Source: Cellulosilyticum sp.
Lineage (GTDB): Bacteria > Bacillota > Clostridia > Lachnospirales > Cellulosilyticaceae
Direction: 5' to 3'
Assembly: GCA_015058045.1 (NCBI GenBank)
Contig: SVDC01000004.1
Coordinates: forward strand, 46,699 to 110,698
Length of the DNA stretch: 64,000 nucleotides
This document shows, one piece after another, positions 63,054 through 64,000 of this stretch. The notes beneath the pieces are model-generated. The model did not search any database. It was not told the DNA's origin and saw only the letters and a list, made by a program, of their open reading frames with translations. The first letter of the stretch is position 1; each line of letters starts with the position of its first letter. Both the position numbers and the translations under genes were made by a program.

Positions 63054-63090
63054 AAAAAGAAGGAGTGTCGCTGACATTTCTTCTTTTTTT
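63054..63090 (+). terminator. Intrinsic terminator after the Lon-like gene
   Basis: A 16-bp stem with two G-U pairs (about 63055-63070 with 63073-63088) and a T run. Confidence 0.88.
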
Positions 63091-63182
63091 ATTTATTGAT
63101 TAAATGTTGTAGGTAAACTTTTGCGCATGTTATAATGTTGAGAATATTAAAACTATAAAATATATGTGTTAGTAGGAGGTGA

Positions 63183-63530
63183 AATGTGGAAAAATTTATA
63201 GGAATTAATGAATCAACAGACATGCAAATCATTCCGTATTAAGGGACTGTGCCTACTCAGAAGAGCCGGTTATAGGAGAAGATATGTGTTTGTAGGCGTG
63301 GGAGTATCGGATAAGAAAATACTACACGATATTCAATCTTTTATAAAGAAAGGAAAAGAAATTGAATTTATAACTAATCGGTTTATTTAAAGACTATTGC
63401 AGAGGGGATAGAAAATGAGGAGCAACTATATATTGTAAGTGCATTAGGATGCGAAATGGGACAAGGGTATTTTTGGGGTCGTCCACTTGATTCTAAAACA
63501 ATTACCAAAAAGTATTTTCAAGATTATTAA
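63183..63530 (+). pseudogene. Decayed EAL-domain (cyclic-di-GMP phosphodiesterase) gene
   Basis: Reading 63390-63530 in one frame gives TIAEGIENEEQL, IVSALGCEMGQGYFWG and RPLD, then a stop: the conserved C-terminal third of EAL domains (AEGVE, QGY and P-L motifs). Upstream, a strong GGAGGTGA leads to a GTG (63186) whose frame stops after 18 residues, and another short frame (63208-63390) holds GLCLLRR and EIEFITNRFI, weakly like the EALLR and KIDRSFI parts. The pieces are in different frames with about 25 residues missing before TIAEGIE. This is best explained as a broken gene with frameshift and deletion. Confidence 0.7.
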
Positions 63531-63644
63531 GGAAAAATGTTTACAAATACATAGGTGATTTTGGTGGATAGTGGCTTGAAATATAAAGAGAGAATATGGT
63601 AAACTAGTTGGAGATATAGGAAATATGTATTAAAAAGTGTATTT

Positions 63645-63682
63645 AAATAACAAGGGGGGTTCCTTGTTATTTTTCTTTATAA
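63645..63682 (+). terminator. Intrinsic terminator upstream of rho
   Basis: A perfect 11-bp stem (63645-63655 with 63662-63672) with a 6-base G-rich loop and a T-rich tail. It lies only about 25-35 bases before the rho start, so it may also attenuate rho. Confidence 0.75.
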
Positions 63683-63707
63683 AATTTATTTAAAGGAGTT
63701 ATTATTA

Positions 63708-64000
63708 ATGAGCGATTGGGAAAGTATGACGCTAATCCAACTTAAGGAGATGGCTAAGACTTTAGGAATAAAAAACATAAATAAAATGCGCAAAAATGAA
63801 CTGATTGAAGTTTTAAGTGCTGCAAATAACTCCGAGCAAATGAATAAAGAAAAGAGTGAGCTAGAGATAGATGACGAGGCTCAAGAGATGCAAGAAGTAA
63901 TTGGTCAAGAATCCGGTGTTCAAGAGGTAATGGAAGAAGAAATAAGAATGGAGCGCGTAACAGGGGCAGGGATTTTAGAGATTATGGCAGATGGTTATGG
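63708..64000 (+). CDS. rho: Transcription termination factor Rho (5' end only)
   Basis: The first about 97 codons are in the window; the gene continues past the edge. The N-terminus MSDWESMTLIQLKEMAKTLGIKNINKMRKNELIEVL is the SAP-like Rho N domain, then an acidic Glu/Gln-rich insertion, then GAGILEIMADGYG, the beginning of the cold-shock-like RNA-binding domain. AAAGGAG at 63692-63698 precedes the ATG. Rho is a hexameric RNA helicase that ends transcription. Confidence 0.9.
   Translation, partial: MSDWESMTLIQLKEMAKTLGIKNINKMRKNELIEVLSAANNSEQMNKEKSELEIDDEAQEMQEVIGQESGVQEVMEEEIRMERVTGAGILEIMADGY

Overview
The window reads as a chromosomal segment of a low-GC, Gram-positive anaerobe of the Clostridia, most likely Lachnospirales-like. 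The reasons are AT-rich codon use, strong AGGAGG-type ribosome binding sites, dense intrinsic terminators, lipoprotein and cell-wall proteins without outer-membrane genes, stalk-domain (copper amine oxidase N-terminal-like) amidases, an FMN-riboswitch-controlled RibU, and a clostridial-type second copy of ribosomal protein S4. The genus assignment is inference. I see no prophage, insertion sequence, CRISPR array, rRNA or tRNA. Most of the window is housekeeping and metabolic sequence.

Layout. 1-3.0 kb: the end of a purine operon (purM-purN-purD). 3.2-5.7 kb: an autoregulated-looking MarR gene, then a secreted GHL10-type glycoside hydrolase with three SH3b domains. 5.9-9.6 kb: an aldo/keto reductase, a nicotinamidase-like hydrolase and nadE (NAD salvage). 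10.2-14.9 kb: a polyamine operon (PLP decarboxylase, speE, carboxyspermidine dehydrogenase-like gene, nspC). 15.1-21.9 kb: a K+ channel, CDF transporter, DHH phosphoesterase, SEC-C methionine aminopeptidase, CorA, nitroreductase and polysaccharide deacetylase. 22.1-25.5 kb: a tiny zinc-ribbon protein, a TIM-barrel protein, the S4 paralogue and a secreted SGNH hydrolase. 25.7-31.9 kb: envelope genes (LysM-G5-M23 peptidase, amidase, DUF445, lipoprotein). 32.0-39.7 kb: a nitrilase-fold protein lacking its catalytic Cys, a deoxynucleoside kinase, an ArsB/NhaD-type permease, a PrsA-like foldase, a Nudix hydrolase, a CmpB-type membrane protein and YgiQ. 39.9-43.5 kb: a nucleoside-type ABC transporter with a long structured leader that contains its own terminator. 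44.1-45.6 kb: a second stalk-domain amidase. 45.8-49.9 kb: an ACT regulator, hom, lysC and thrB. 50.1-53.1 kb: two adjacent histidine-kinase-like proteins. 53.2-58.1 kb: tex, riboswitch-ribU, tsaE-tsaB-rimI. 58.4-63.1 kb: a stalk/PKD surface protein and a Lon-like protease. 63.2-64.0 kb: a decayed EAL gene and the start of rho.

The most unusual signal is the kinase pair at 50.1-53.1 kb. The first protein has a complete ATP-binding domain but Arg in place of the phosphoacceptor His. The second has a canonical H-box but no recognisable ATP-binding motifs. Together they look like two halves of one kinase, which suggests trans-phosphorylation in a heterodimer. Other points of interest are the ABC-operon leader, the dual-route polyamine cluster, the Cys-less nitrilase and the Lon protease with a broken Walker A.
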